DNA of 64,000 bases from Lepidonotus clava (Eukaryota; Annelida; Polychaeta; Phyllodocida; Polynoidae): assembly GCA_936440205.1 (NCBI GenBank), contig OW387149.1:8948114-9012113 (forward strand), written 5' to 3'. The position numbers and the translations under genes are program-made. Position 1 is the stretch's first letter; each line of letters opens with the position of its first letter. Positions 9,810 to 20,519 of this stretch are shown here, piece after piece. The notes under the pieces were generated by a model. The model searched no databases. It had not been told where the DNA came from and saw nothing but the letters and a program-made list of their open reading frames with translations.

Positions 9810-10765
9810 CCCAGCAAACAGGACACGTGTATTAACCAGTTTATCACGTGTTCAATTTGTGTAATACTGGTGTTTTAGGTAATCTCTATGTATTGTCAGA
9901 ATATAACTAGGTTTTACCATGAGTTTTACACAGTAATACACATATTTCAATTCCGTGCATGCAGTATTATTTATGTGAGTGACATGCTGTTATTCATCAT
10001 GGCAAGTTGAAACTTACATTAGCTTATCTATTTGATATTTTTTCATTTTAATGTTATTTTGGTAACATTCTGTTGTAGTGACAAACTCCATGTAAAACAT
10101 GTAAATCACACTAGTTTTAACACGTGTTATTATCATGTAATACTGGTGTTATGTAAATCTAGCAGTAAAACATGGGAAAACTGTCTTTCTCAGGCACCAG
10201 TTTTTAATACATGTAATCTAAGAGTAAACCATGTATTTCATTCAGGTTTTTCCTGAGTTTCCATTGAAAAATCACAACAACACTCTATGGAAATATATAA
10301 TTATCTTTACACCAGAATTTCTCTGTGTACACTCCTTGAAAACTGGAGTGTTTTTCCTGATGCATTTTAATGAGTTACGAGTTTTATCAAAAGATTGAAT
10401 AAGAATATATTTTGTTGCCAGGATATGCAATTGCATGGATGTTGTAAAAATACTAAATTTCTATATGGTTTGAATACCATAATTGCCGGTTCTCTCATGT
10501 AGATTGTGTATAGCTTAGTGGTAGAGTACTGGCATTGTATAAGAGGGGTCCAGGGTTCGATCCCTCAACCTTTTATTTTACTAAAGATGATAAACACGAG
10601 TTTCATATGTGAAAACTCGTGTTCAAAACTCGTGTTTAAAACACGTTGGCAACATCAGAAGTGAGGTCCACAGACTCCCGAGTAGTACACGTGTTTAAAT
10701 CACGTGTTTGGCACCCTGGATACCGAGTTAAAAACGTGTATAACACGTGCCCTTGTTACCTGGGG
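9810..10765. mobile_element. CACGTG-rich palindromic DNA transposon
   Basis: About 956 bp. The left end CCCAGCAAACAGGACACGTG pairs with the right end, whose complement begins CCCCAGGTAACAAGGGCACG. Both subterminal regions hold repeated ACACGTG/CACGTGT motifs (near 9823, 9846, 10121, 10686, 10702, 10746) plus ACTCGTGTT variants. No transposase frame is visible. A tRNA-like segment lies inside (10502-10572). The dense CACGTG subterminal motifs are probably transposase-binding repeats. Confidence 0.65.
10502..10572 (+). pseudogene. tRNA-like sequence (pol III boxes), probably a tRNA pseudogene or SINE head
   Basis: A good A box (TAGCTTAGTGG) and a near-perfect B box (GGTTCGATCCC) lie about 40 bp apart. 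The D-arm stem GCTT/GAGT can form with wobble, but the anticodon stem and T stem pair poorly and the acceptor pairs only 5 of 7. It is thus a degenerate tRNA or a SINE head rather than a working tRNA. A run of T follows (10573 onward). Confidence 0.55.
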
Positions 10766-11480
10766 ATAATGAATTTTATATTAACACACGTGGAGAGCCA
10801 TCTGGATTGTTTTTATATTTTGCATTCCACTCCTCCACATTTCCTATACAGGCTAATCACTGCTAATCATATTTAACACTTAAAACACGTTCTGTTTTTC
10901 TGAAAGACACATTCACCTCTATTTTACAAAGAGGGGTTCTAAGACTACCTGTTTTAGTGTTCTTATCCAAATCATATTTCACGTTCAATTAAAAGCTGAT
11001 CAACTACGTTTAATAGACGTCATTCTCTTTCTTGTCAACTCCGTTTGATATAGGAAACTAATACTTTTCTATAGTCTAACCACCTTCATTTGATATGATG
11101 TGTATTGTAAAGATGTCTAACCTAGTGAAATATAGTGCATGCAATGCTTGTTGCTGCTGGAGAACAAAATGTATTTCTCAGTTATTGAATCATAAAAGTG
11201 ATAAATACCTAGTATATTATATGTAATGCGCACTAAGCAAGTTGTATAGTATGTTATGTGTATGTGTTTTCACTTTTGTATCCATTATTTTATTTACTAA
11301 ACCATAATATCTCTAACTTCAACTGAACTGTATGAGTAAAAACCTTTCAAGAGCCTTGAGAATATCATAAATATATACACCCAAGAAAGAACTGTGACAG
11401 AAAACAGGTCCATAGGATGATTAAATAAGACAGGAAGCAATCATAGGCAATAACAATAACCCTATTGACAGAGCCCAACA
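10766..11480. other. No feature recognised
   Basis: AT-rich, unassigned. One further ACACGTG lies just outside the preceding transposon at about 10787. Confidence 0.4.
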
Positions 11481-11485
11481 ACCCC

Positions 11486-11640
11486 AACCACTGCGCATGC
11501 GCAGTGTCCAGCGCGGGAAACGAGATTCTAGCGAGCAGACGACAATTTAATCAACGTTTTCAAGATGTTGGCAGCGCGCCAAATGGGAGGAGAAGACGGT
11601 TAAACCTGGCGGGAGGAATGCCTTAACAGATTGGGACGCC
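11486..11640. promoter_or_regulatory. Candidate CpG-rich promoter with NRF1- and E2F-like sites
   Basis: In AT-rich surroundings this patch has an ACTGCGCATGCGCAGT palindrome (NRF1-type, 11492-11507), then AGCGCGGGAAA (E2F-type). About 55 bp on, AAGATGTTGGCAGCGCGCC could be a start-codon context (ATG at about 11564), giving only a 12-codon frame. This combination is typical of animal housekeeping promoters. No downstream exon was recognised, and a transposon end with similar motifs remains possible (see 39293-39559). Confidence 0.35.
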
Positions 11641-12340
11641 CCGCGAAGGTCAATAAGGTCAATGTAGGCTGGGAGAAGGGCACTTGGCGAGGCCCTTCGG
11701 CGAATGGTATTGGAAGGCCCTTTGCCTGTTTACCGCCATGTGACGGCAGGGGCGGATGGGGGAGTTGGGGTTGGGTGGTTTTTGGGGGGTTGAGTCAAAG
11801 AGGTCCTGTGCTGGACGTTTTCAGGGGATTTTTACTGCACATAAATGGGAAAATGCTATCACCTTGTGCAAAGGAAACGCATGGCGTTTCAGTATTTAAC
11901 CTATTATATCTACATTTTTTTAAATGCAGGATCTACCACTGCATGTCCCACCTTTAATTACTGTATAGCTTTGCCGATCCGTCCTTGTGATCATCTTTAG
12001 AATTATGTTAATCTTTTTTCTTTTTTCTTCAATTCTTTTACAGACTATGTTGAACTCTGAGGAGTTCTCATGAAATAACATGTAAATAATTTGGTAATAT
12101 TTTTCCATGAATCTAGATCTCTGTTAATTACTCGTATGTTGTATTTTGTACCAATTACAATGTGTTCCTGACAAATGTGAGGGAAAAAACTAAATTATTT
12201 ATAGGGAGGACAGCTATAAGTCAACCTTTGTGGACCATTTCATATATTGTATGATTTTTTAAGAGGCAGATACAGGATTTTGAGATGAGGGAAAGCATGA
12301 GCTAATTTCTGAAATATGAATGTTTTATGCACATACATGT
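11641..12340. other. No gene recognised
   Basis: Begins GC-richer (to about 11800), then AT-rich. A 108-codon plus-strand frame at 11631 is glycine/tryptophan-rich from G runs and has no recognisable domain. Confidence 0.4.
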
Positions 12341-12433
12341 GGCAAATTTCTCCCTTTCATGTAGTTTTCAAGTCCTCACCAAATAGTGGGGGGGGGGGGG
12401 GCGTCAAGATCCCCTGGACACCCCCTATTTTGA

Positions 12434-12526
12434 TTAGGCTGGTCGACCGGCCGGGTTTGACAACAACCGGCTGGTATTGGGTGCGGGGCCAAGGTCGGCG
12501 TAACCAACGTTACGACAGTCCGCCAT
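12434..12526 (-). CDS. Short minus-strand frame behind a CAAGATGGCGGAC start, possible first exon
   Basis: On the minus strand CAAGATGGCGGACTG gives a strong start context (also a YY1-type motif). It opens a 30-codon frame beginning MADCRNVGYADLGPAP, then a stop at 12434-12436. CpGs are frequent. It could be the first exon of a minus-strand gene or the promoter-like end of a transposon, since G-rich transposon-like text (12389-12420) lies just beyond. No consensus splice donor stands out, so coding status is doubtful. Confidence 0.25.
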   Translation of the reverse strand: MADCRNVGYADLGPAPNTSRLLSNPAGRPA

Positions 12527-13958
12527 CTTGAAATTGGCGAATTTTTCGTAACTTTTAGGGTTTGTTTACATTCGGAGTTGACATATTCAGAAGGATTCTA
12601 CAAGTTATTCCTTTTACGAGGTTATACAATATGATATAACTAAGAAATAAACCAAAAAGTAGAATTTTATGTGACCTGGATTTTGTATAATTACAACTCA
12701 AAGTTCATAATCGGATCTCCAGAGAAAGTAGGGCCCTGTAACCCAGAGTCATGATGCCAGAGAAAATAGTCCAAAAGTAGGGACACTGGAGGAACCTTTA
12801 AAATGCAATAGATGTGACACCAAAGAGACTTTTTCCATCAAATAACTCATTTCTGATTTGTTGATCAAATACTAAGTCATTTATTGACAAAAGAAAACTT
12901 GGCCCAAGGATTGAGCCAAACTGCCACATTTTCAAGTAGTTCCAGCTGGGACCTAATACTTGGCCTGTGTTCTCTGACCTGGCCAAGCGGCGCTAGGCTA
13001 TATTTTGATCTGCCCCTGCTGGCCCCCCACATCTTTTAATCATGCTCGATCCTGTTTATACCTCTTCCTTACGAATCTAGCTGGTAAAGAGACTGTTGGA
13101 ACAGAGGCTGGCAGGAACTTTAAATGTCAAAGGTGCAGCTCTTTTTAGCAGACAGCATGCACAATGCTACTACACCCCCATACTACTGAAGACTCAACAA
13201 TGAAGAACTGGTAAAAACTGCCCCTGCTGCCTGGGTTCTGAGAATGGGTTATATTTAGAGACTTCCCTGGAACAAAGGCAATGTTGAAAGAAGTGCATTA
13301 TTCATGAGGGAACTGCTATAAGAATAGAAAAGTAATCTTTGGGGTCCTAATTTCCTGCAGGGCAATGCTCTGGTGGAGTGTCTGTAAGCCAGGTTTGGGT
13401 CATAAAAAAAGATCAAATGTAGCAGACTTTTTCAGATTTGTTGGTTGCAACACTTGTAAGCATACAATATTATGTTCTACATGTGAATTCTGCTGCTGAT
13501 GTTCCTAATAATTGGCAAGGGAAAAAAAGGTTCAGTATTGACATGTGGTATATCATTAGACAGGAATTATGATATAGCACTGTTTGAAGGCTATAAAGAA
13601 CGTATGGTTCCGCACAATATTTTCAGACAGAAACAGAAAAGATGCAAAACATGTATTTTAGTTTTACCATATATTTTATAATGATTTATGTTCACCACGT
13701 TTGGATTGCCCTGCAACATTCGCTGTCATATCTTATAAAAACGGGTAACCCCCACATACGTTGCCTTTAGTGTTGGCTGATCATTACAGTAATCAGCAAG
13801 ACGCCCACCCTAAGAAAGCACTCTCATATTTCTGTTATAGATTGTAGGATCAAAAACGAAAAGAAATAAAATCATAGAACTAGTGACTCTTGGTCAAATA
13901 ACACAAACACCAATGATTTTATATGAATAGGGTTAAGATAAAAGCAATTTTGAATAAA
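12527..13958. other. No gene recognised
   Basis: Unassigned AT-rich sequence. CTGCCCCTGCTGGCCCCCC near 13010 resembles the end of a GGCGGATCCAG-type element. Short frames (12798 minus, 13499 plus) show no known motif. Confidence 0.4.
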
Positions 13959-14185
13959 GTGGGCCTTTTGCCCCACCCCTAGGGTGTGTGGGGTAAAAGG
14001 CCCAGGGGTGTGGGGTAAGATGCCCAGGGAGTGTGGGGCAAAAGGCCCACATAAAAATACTATAGGCCTATATTCTAAGAGGGGCAAAAAGCCCATATGG
14101 GGCAAAAAGCCCATGGCTGGGGCAAAAGGCCCATGGGCATCTTGCCCCATTTTGCCCAATTTGGGGGGTGGGCCTTTTGCCCCAC
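13959..14185. mobile_element. Element bounded by GTGGGCCTTTTGCCCCAC, array of GGGGCAAAAGGCCCA motifs
   Basis: Both ends are the identical 18-mer GTGGGCCTTTTGCCCCAC, itself nearly palindromic (13959-13976 and 14168-14185). Between them about ten more variants of (G)GGGCAAAAGGCCCA(T) occur in both orientations (for example 14035-14050, 14085-14100, 14115-14132, 14140-14160). A partial relative lies at 14508-14555. Confidence 0.7.
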
Positions 14186-14507
14186 AATTAAGAAAATTGT
14201 GAAACCTGTAATAAAATTTGTAGATGTCATCTTTCTTAACTTATGTGTAACCCATGATCACCAGTTATGCTCAAACTTACTTAATACATACAATTTCTCT
14301 ATGAGAATGTGACCATTAACATTACAGAAATAATTATCCAAGTCCCAAAAATAAGAACCTAAGGGCCTGAAAATAAAAAACTGCTCCAATTCTCTTATTT
14401 CAAAATAAATCTATCCAAATCTTATATTTGAAGAGTTATATAACCAAATGATGTTTATTTCATAACTTACTTTTCTTCTAATAGGATATTATGTCAAATT
14501 AGAAAGG
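14186..14507. other. No feature recognised
   Basis: AT-rich spacer between the full and partial GGGGCAAAAGGCCCA elements; nothing assigned. Confidence 0.4.
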
Positions 14508-14555
14508 GTGGGCCTTTTACCCCACATGGGCGTCTTGCCCCACCCTACCCTACAT
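14508..14555. repeat. Partial GGGGCAAAAGGCCCA element
   Basis: Contains GTGGGCCTTTTACCCCACAT and GGGCGTCTTGCCCCACCC, matching motifs of the element at 13959-14185. Probably a remnant of the same family. Confidence 0.6.
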
Positions 14556-14944
14556 GTATTTTGTGTGGCAAGACCTGAAATAAAATCATCGTTTCTTGAC
14601 CTGGACTTGACATAACCATTCTGTGACCATGGTTATGCTGCCTTGTTGTCATCCAACTATATAAATCTGGTTCTGTAACCATTTGGTAAGTTGTATTTCA
14701 ACCACCACCGTGTTAACTTTGTCTGATTTTTAAATCTTCAGAGTCAATGTATAATAGGAAGGATTTAATAAATATTTTCTATTTATTTATTGTCCAAACT
14801 AATCACCTTGAATTCCTTGTCATTTATAAATCACTCCTAATATTTATTCATGATGACAACAGTAAATACATTATAGTTAAAGTCAACAATGTGAGACTCA
14901 GTATGTAGATTAGATTGGAAATATAAGCCTATTCTTTTGCACAG

Positions 14945-15108
14945 GACCCTGGAGGTTAAACCACTTCATCGTGGTAAGGTATGACTTGATACGAGGGCTC
15001 TGGTTGTTAGCACAAGCCAAGTACCATAAGACAGTCTCGTTTACCAACAAGAGGGATGACTTAAAAAGGCCGAGGGGAAAGGGTATGGATGGGTCTTGCC
15101 AGCATTAA
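14945..15108 (+). pseudogene. Exon-like module A1, open for about 53 codons
   Basis: Reading from just after CACAG, the frame runs PWRLNHFIVVRYDLIRGL then WLLAQAKYHKTVSFTNKRDD and ends in SCQH before TAA. It has a basic, mixed helical composition and lacks low complexity. The same peptide pattern recurs in the other modules of the array despite DNA divergence. A duplicated exon of an unidentified gene is the simplest reading; a conserved piece of an unknown transposon is the alternative. Confidence 0.35.
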
Positions 15109-15373
15109 TTTTGTATGAAATATCTATGTTTTATAAGCATGTCTATGTAAATTGTCTTAGAATCTAATGGTGAGCAGTATAGACACTCCTAACAACATTA
15201 ACGCACTAGCACCAAGTGTGTAAGATTGGAAAAATTCTGAATAATAATCATGCTAAAAATGCTAAATTAATGCTAAAAAAAATGCATTAATGCTAAGATT
15301 GCAAAAATATATATCTTTGTATTCCAATTTTAGTTGAGAAGTATGAGCCTATCTTTCATGTGTAATTGCAAGG

Positions 15374-15596
15374 TTAAGCCCCATACCCACTAGGCAATTT
15401 TAACACAATCGGCTGACCAATTGGAGCTAAAATCAGCTGATTCTAGAGCCAGAATCGGCCAATCTTAGCACCGATTCACATCAAACATGCACATTCAAAT
15501 ATACTGTAGTTACAGGCAACCCTAAGAATCGGCCGATTCTCCCAGACGCCTGTCACTCATCCGTGTTAAAATCGCCTAGTGGGTATTGGGCTTTAG
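15374..15596 (-). mobile_element. TTAA MITE of the CATACCCACTAGG family inside the module array
   Basis: 223 bp, reverse orientation relative to the copy at 4647. Ends are TTAA-GCCCCATACCCACTAGGC and TCGCCTAGTGGGTATTGGGCT-TTAG. Neighbouring modules read GGTTAAACTGCC across this point, so the insertion hit exactly that TTAA and one duplicate has mutated to TTAG. This is the clearest evidence in the window for the TTAA target duplication. Confidence 0.92.
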
Positions 15597-16389
15597 ACTG
15601 CCCTATCTCGGTAAGGTATGACTGAAGAATGATATACGAGGCCTCTGGTTGTTAGCACCAGCTGAGTACCATAAGGCGCCTTGTTTACAAACAAGAGGGA
15701 TGCATTAGAGAGGGTGAGGGGAAAAGGTATAGAAGTGATGAATGGTATAGGAACTATTAGCATGGCTATCAAGTATGTCAAACAGTAATATTTTAAATAC
15801 TACAATAGCTTATAATGTATCATTAATCCATACATGTATATCAGTTTGAGATCAAAAGTTTGAGCATATTCTTTACACACTGGTTCCTTTGGGTCAACCT
15901 GCTTCATCTCAGTAAGTTATGACTGGATGACTGATTAGATTATGAGACCTTTGGTTGCCTTGTCTTGGTCAGGTATGACTGGATGAAAGATATACAAGGG
16001 CTCTGGTTTTTAGCACAAGCCGAGTAGGATTGAAGGATAAGTTAAAATGGCCAAGGGGGAAAGGACATGGATTGGTCTTAGCAGCTTATGTATGAAATAT
16101 ATTTTTGTTTGTAAGCATGCATGCCTAAATGGTCGTAGAGACCTTTTGATATGATGAGCAGTATGGAAATCGCAAGCAAAGTTAAAACACTGTCATCAAG
16201 CATGTAAGTTGGGAGAAATTCTGACAAATATAAGCAAAAATGGGTCTCAGGTGCATTTATATCAAATATATTTATTTATGTTTCCCAAGCATGATGATAG
16301 TATAGTGATGATAGTATAGTGATGTTAAAATTGAAATAATGTATGTATATGAATTTGAGATGAGAATCATGAACTTATCCCTCACACAG

Positions 16390-16581
16390 GTTCCTTGAGG
16401 TTATCCCGCGTCATCTCAGTAAGTATGACAGGGTGACTGATATACGAGGCCTCTGGCTGTTAGTACAAGCCTAGTGCCATAAGATGGCCACATTTACAAA
16501 CAAGAGGGATGCATTAGAGAGGCTGAGGGGGAAAGGTATAGAAGTGATGAATGGTATAGGAACTATCAGCAAGGCTATCAA
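16390..16581 (+). pseudogene. Exon-like module B2, flanked by splice-like sites
   Basis: 192 bp between CTCACACAG (acceptor-like, preceded by a pyrimidine-rich stretch) and GTATGTCA (donor-like). Frame: FLEVIPRHLSKYDRVTDIRG then LWLLVQA, one TAG stop where other units have a codon for E or K, then CHKMATFTNKRDALERLRG and KGIEVMNGIGTISKAIK. The single stop suggests a recently disabled or alternatively framed copy. Confidence 0.35.
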
Positions 16582-16623
16582 GTATGTCAGATAGAAATGT
16601 TCTGAATCATATGATAGACTATC

Positions 16624-16888
16624 TGGGGGCCATTCCAAAGAAATCTTGCAATCATTGTGTTTATGATATGATGCGATATCAACAAATGTTTTTGCCCTTT
16701 GGATTTTTTTTCATTTTTTTTTCAAATTAAAAAAAACAAAACTTAAACTATATATAGCATCCTTCCTTGGTCACATACATACATTTCTACATGATTTACC
16801 CTTTGTGAAAAATTACATTTTTAAGGCTACAATATTTTGAAAATATCATAACGATATTACCATGAGGCCTTGGAAATATTTTTTTTAT
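16624..16888. repeat. Insertion between modules B2 and A3
   Basis: About 265 bp present here but absent from the matching place after B1 and B3, where the text reads straight from GAATCAT...ATAGCTTATAATG into TGTATCATCAAT. The insert begins CTGGGGGCCATTCCAAAG and is AT-rich; no terminal repeats were made out. Confidence 0.5.
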
Positions 16889-18363
16889 GGATGTATCATC
16901 AATATGTACATGTATATCAATTTGAGAGGGAAAGTTTGAGCATATGCTTTACACACTAGTTCCTGTGGGTTAAGATGTCTCATCTCAGTAAGGTATGACT
17001 GGATGACTGATATTATGAAGCCTCTGGTTATTACCGCTAGCTTAGTACCATAAAATGGCCTCATTTACAAACGAGAGGGATACATTAAAAAGGCCGAAGG
17101 GAAACGATATGGATTGGTCTTAGCAGCATGTGTATGAAATATATTTATATTAGTAAGCATGTATGGATAAATGATCTTATTGTCCTTTTGAAATGATGAG
17201 CAGTATAGAAAATGCAACCAAAGCTAAAACTTTGGCATCAAGCATGTAAGTTGGGAGAAATACTGAAAAATAAAATGAGCTGAGAGTAAAACATTGATGA
17301 TAAAAATTGCAAGAGTCTATGATTATGGCTTTAAGATGACAAATATAAGCTTTTCTTTCACACAGGTTCCTTAAGGTTATCCGGCATCATCTCAGTAAGG
17401 CATGACTGGGTGAGTGATATACGAGGCCTCTGGCTGTTAGTACAAGCCTAGTGCCGTAAGATGGCCACATTTACAAACAAGAGGGATGCATTAGAGAGGC
17501 TGAGGGGGAAAGGTATAGAAGTGATGAATGGTATAGGAACTATTAGCAAGGCTATCAAGTATTTCAAATAGAAATGTTCTGAATCATACATAGCTTATAA
17601 TGTATCATCAATCTATACATGTATATCAATTTGATAGGGAAATTTTGAGATTACCCTTAACAAACTGGTTCCTGTGGATTAAACTGCCTCATCTCATTAT
17701 TGCATGACTGGGTGACTGGTATTATGACTTGTCTTGGTCAGGCATGACTGGATGAAAAATATACGAGGGTTCTGGTTGTTAGTACAAGCCACGTACCATA
17801 AGAAGGATGAGTTAAAATAGCTAAGGGGGAAGGATATGTATGGGTCTTAGAGCATTTGTATGAAATATATTTATATTAGTAAGCATGTATGCATAAATGA
17901 TCTTATTGTCCTTTTGAAATGATGAGCAGTATAGAAAATGCAACCAAAGCTAAAACTTTGGCATCAAGCATGTAAGTTGGGAGAAATACTGAAAAATAAA
18001 ATGAGCTGAGAGTAAAACATTGATGATAAAAATTGCAAGAGTCTATGATTATGGCTTCAAGATGACAAATATAAGCTTATCTTTCACACAGGTTCCTTAA
18101 GGTTATCCGGCATCATCTCAGTAAGGCATGACTGGGTGAGTGATATACAAGGCTTCTGGTTGTTAGCACAGGCCGAGTACCGTAAGACAGTCTCGTTTAC
18201 AAACAAGAGAGATGAGTTAAAAGGGCGAGGGGGAAGGGTTGGATGGACCTTTAGGGCATTTGTCATGTAGTCTGTAGTAGAAGTGGTTAAGGCCAGACAG
18301 AGTTATTACACTACAACTTATTGGTTTACAAGCCTAACCAAGGGCAGTTCAAGGGCATTGTAC

Positions 18364-18815
18364 AATAAGCCCATCCCACATTGGGTATAACCTGGGGTTG
18401 GACAAGGGTTGGACAAAATAACCCTATAAGCCATCTTTGCCTCCTAGAGTCGGGGGTTACTAAAATATGCAATAATCATATTTTCTATATCCCCAAGTCC
18501 TGCTACACCATTATAATTTCTTAAATTGTATCAATTGATAGATTTGCAGGTTTGACAGCCAATCAAAATGCTGTATTTTAGGGCAAAATAGGGTTGGACA
18601 TTACAGGCTGGGCTGACAGGCTTTAACACTGGTTCCTATGGGAAAAAGGCAAATAAATAAAGCTACATTTTAGAAATTTGGGGAGCAATCTGTGAACCAA
18701 ATTGCTTTTGTTAATTTTGTATCATGCAACTCTTTTGAGGGATTAAGTGTGGAGGTAATTTTGAAACTATTTCATGGTAAACGCTGATGTTGGTAAAAAC
18801 TGGGATGGGCTTATT
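18364..18815 (+). mobile_element. AATAAGCCCATCCCA-ended DNA transposon, full-length copy
   Basis: About 452 bp with near-perfect ends AATAAGCCCATCCCA and TGGGATGGGCTTATT. Inner landmarks are GGTTGGACAAGGGTTGGACA, CTGGTTCCTATGGGAAAAAGG and AGCAATCTGTGAACCAA. The same landmarks occur at 57068-57498 and, inverted, at 57521-57967 and 47417-47783. No transposase. Confidence 0.85.
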
Positions 18816-19914
18816 ATCTTAAGGGCCTGGTATGGAAGGGGGATTTAAGGGATCCCGACCTTAACCATTAAAGATTTAAAATGTCCTAAAAGTGAGCGCA
18901 AATTAACAAGGTTCTAGCATTCACCCTATATAGATTTTGCGGAATTATCCATCCCTATTTCTGAAATCCAAGACCAGATCATAATTCTATTTGTTTTCTT
19001 TAAAACAAAACCACTTCCAACATATGAGAAATACTTTCAGTTGGTGATTTCGGTCTTGGTGGTGGAAGGGGCGGTAGGATTGGAAATATGCTGCACAGGG
19101 ACAGATGCGGGGAAACCCTGGATACCCCTCTTAGTTGGGACTGAAGGGGTGCCATATCACTCAGAATGTTTAAAAGTGTTGCACACTAAAATAGATATAG
19201 AAGTGTTTAATTTTATTTTAAACACAGGCCATTGGTAGAATATAAAATCTGAAAACTATCACATGAGAATAATCACAATTTAGGAATTCGTTCGGTATTT
19301 CATAATTGGTAGCTACACATGATATTGTTCAATGCTACATGCAGATGCAAACAAGTAAATCAAGGTTCGTCCCTTCACTAAAGAATATCATGGGCAAAAC
19401 ATTAAGAAAACCACAATGAGCAACCAGAGAAAACCCAGTGATGCTTTTGGAAATGTGCATCCAATCATCTTGTTTATCAATCCGCTTGGCAAAAGGCATG
19501 AAGTAAGCCACGGGCCTAGTTAGGTATTATTAGAGGTGGCATTTAGAATCCGCCTAGTTTCACTAATAAAGCACGATTTTCGAGTTCAGGACTGTTTTGC
19601 AAAAGACGGCTGTGGTTTCTAAATTATCTCATCAGGACCTGGTTTTTAGCCATATTTCTATATACTACTAAGGCGACACACGGACAGGACTGCTAGTAGT
19701 ATGCAAAAAGGGTGGTTATATCCGGGAAGGTTGTGGGAATATTTAGGTGACACTGGCTTATAAGTGCAAACGTGCTAATTACCTTAGACGTGCACTGTTA
19801 TTGCACTATAATAATTATGCAAACTAAACGTGCATGTAATAAATCAAGTCGAATTAACTGATAGAATCATTTGGATTGATACAATACCTATTACACAATA
19901 TTTGTTTAAGTGAT
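18816..19914. other. No gene recognised
   Basis: Unassigned AT-rich sequence. The 65-codon frame at 19041 has no recognisable motif. Confidence 0.4.
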
Positions 19915-20060
19915 GTGATGGTGATGATTGTTGGAGTTTGTGCTCAGCAATTTTTCAGCTATATCGACACCAACTCAACAGATTTTGGGTTGTAAAAAGT
20001 ACTTATGATCATATCTATGGGAATGAGAACGACGTCATCAGGTGTTGTTTTGAAATAACG
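19915..20060 (-). mobile_element. SINE fragment (TTGGAGTTT...CAGCTATATC core)
   Basis: GATGATTGTTGGAGTTTGTG then CTCAGCAATTTTTCAGCTATATC matches the 5' part (as written) of the SINE at 44652-44868. The tRNA-like end is not recognisable, so this is a partial copy. Confidence 0.6.
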
Positions 20061-20519
20061 TAGACAAAGGAGAGAGAGAAAGGCGCAATAAGAATATGAA
20101 AATATGATCTCGATTTAGTGTTATAGATCTATGTAATTCATCTCAAATAAATGATTATACAACTGTCATTGCACTGTATACCCATTTTATTTTATAAGGC
20201 CCTATATGATATGTAAATAGATTGAACAGGTTCATATACCATTGAGCCTTCATATAAAATCGCATATATGAACCCGTTCGATTGGTAACTTAGACATTAT
20301 ATGAATATACTAAGATTTTTTTCTAAAATACCTGACCTATATACATGATCTTGTTTCACTGCATTTAGTATCATTTATCTAAAGTAAATACGCAACGACC
20401 ATTGCACTGAATGCACATCATATAATGCCAGATCCATCATAATTATTGAAGTAAAAGTAAATTTGAAAATGAACTCAATTGCAAACTAAAACATAACCTA
20501 AACACACTAAGGTATTTAC
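20061..20519. other. No gene; hairpin and duplicated blocks
   Basis: A hairpin lies at 20228-20280 (GAACAGGTTCATATA ... TATATGAACCCGTTC). The block TACCTGACCTATATACATGATCTTG at 20328 is echoed about 195 bp later at 20522 (CTCGACCTATGGGCATGATCGTG), followed in both by TTTCA(G/C)TGCA and TTATCT...GTAAATAC. Confidence 0.5.

Larger units (their letters stand above)
14942..18262 (+). repeat. Tandem array of eight exon-like modules in two alternating types
   Basis: Type A heads at about 14942, 15890, 16965 and 17668; type B heads at about 15597, 16390 and 17365; an eighth unit at 18090 starts as B and ends as A. An A+B pair spans about 710-725 bp. Each head begins after a pyrimidine-containing (C/T)ACACAG-like or ACTGGT step. 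In the consensus frame it reads RYD..(T)DIRGLWLLAQA(E/K)YHK followed by SFTNKRD. Type B continues with LERLRGKGIEVMNGIGTISK and ends before GTATGT, a good splice donor. Type A is interrupted after RGKG and resumes weakly about 90 bp on. The most open unit is A1 (14945-15108). Several units carry stops or small indels, so most are decayed. I do not recognise the protein. Confidence 0.6.

Noticed and set aside
10502-10572. Functional tRNA gene
   Set aside because: The boxes are good but the anticodon stem and T stem do not pair properly; called tRNA-like only.
11631-11957. 108-codon frame downstream of the NRF1-like patch
   Set aside because: Glycine- and tryptophan-rich from G runs, with no start context or recognisable domain.
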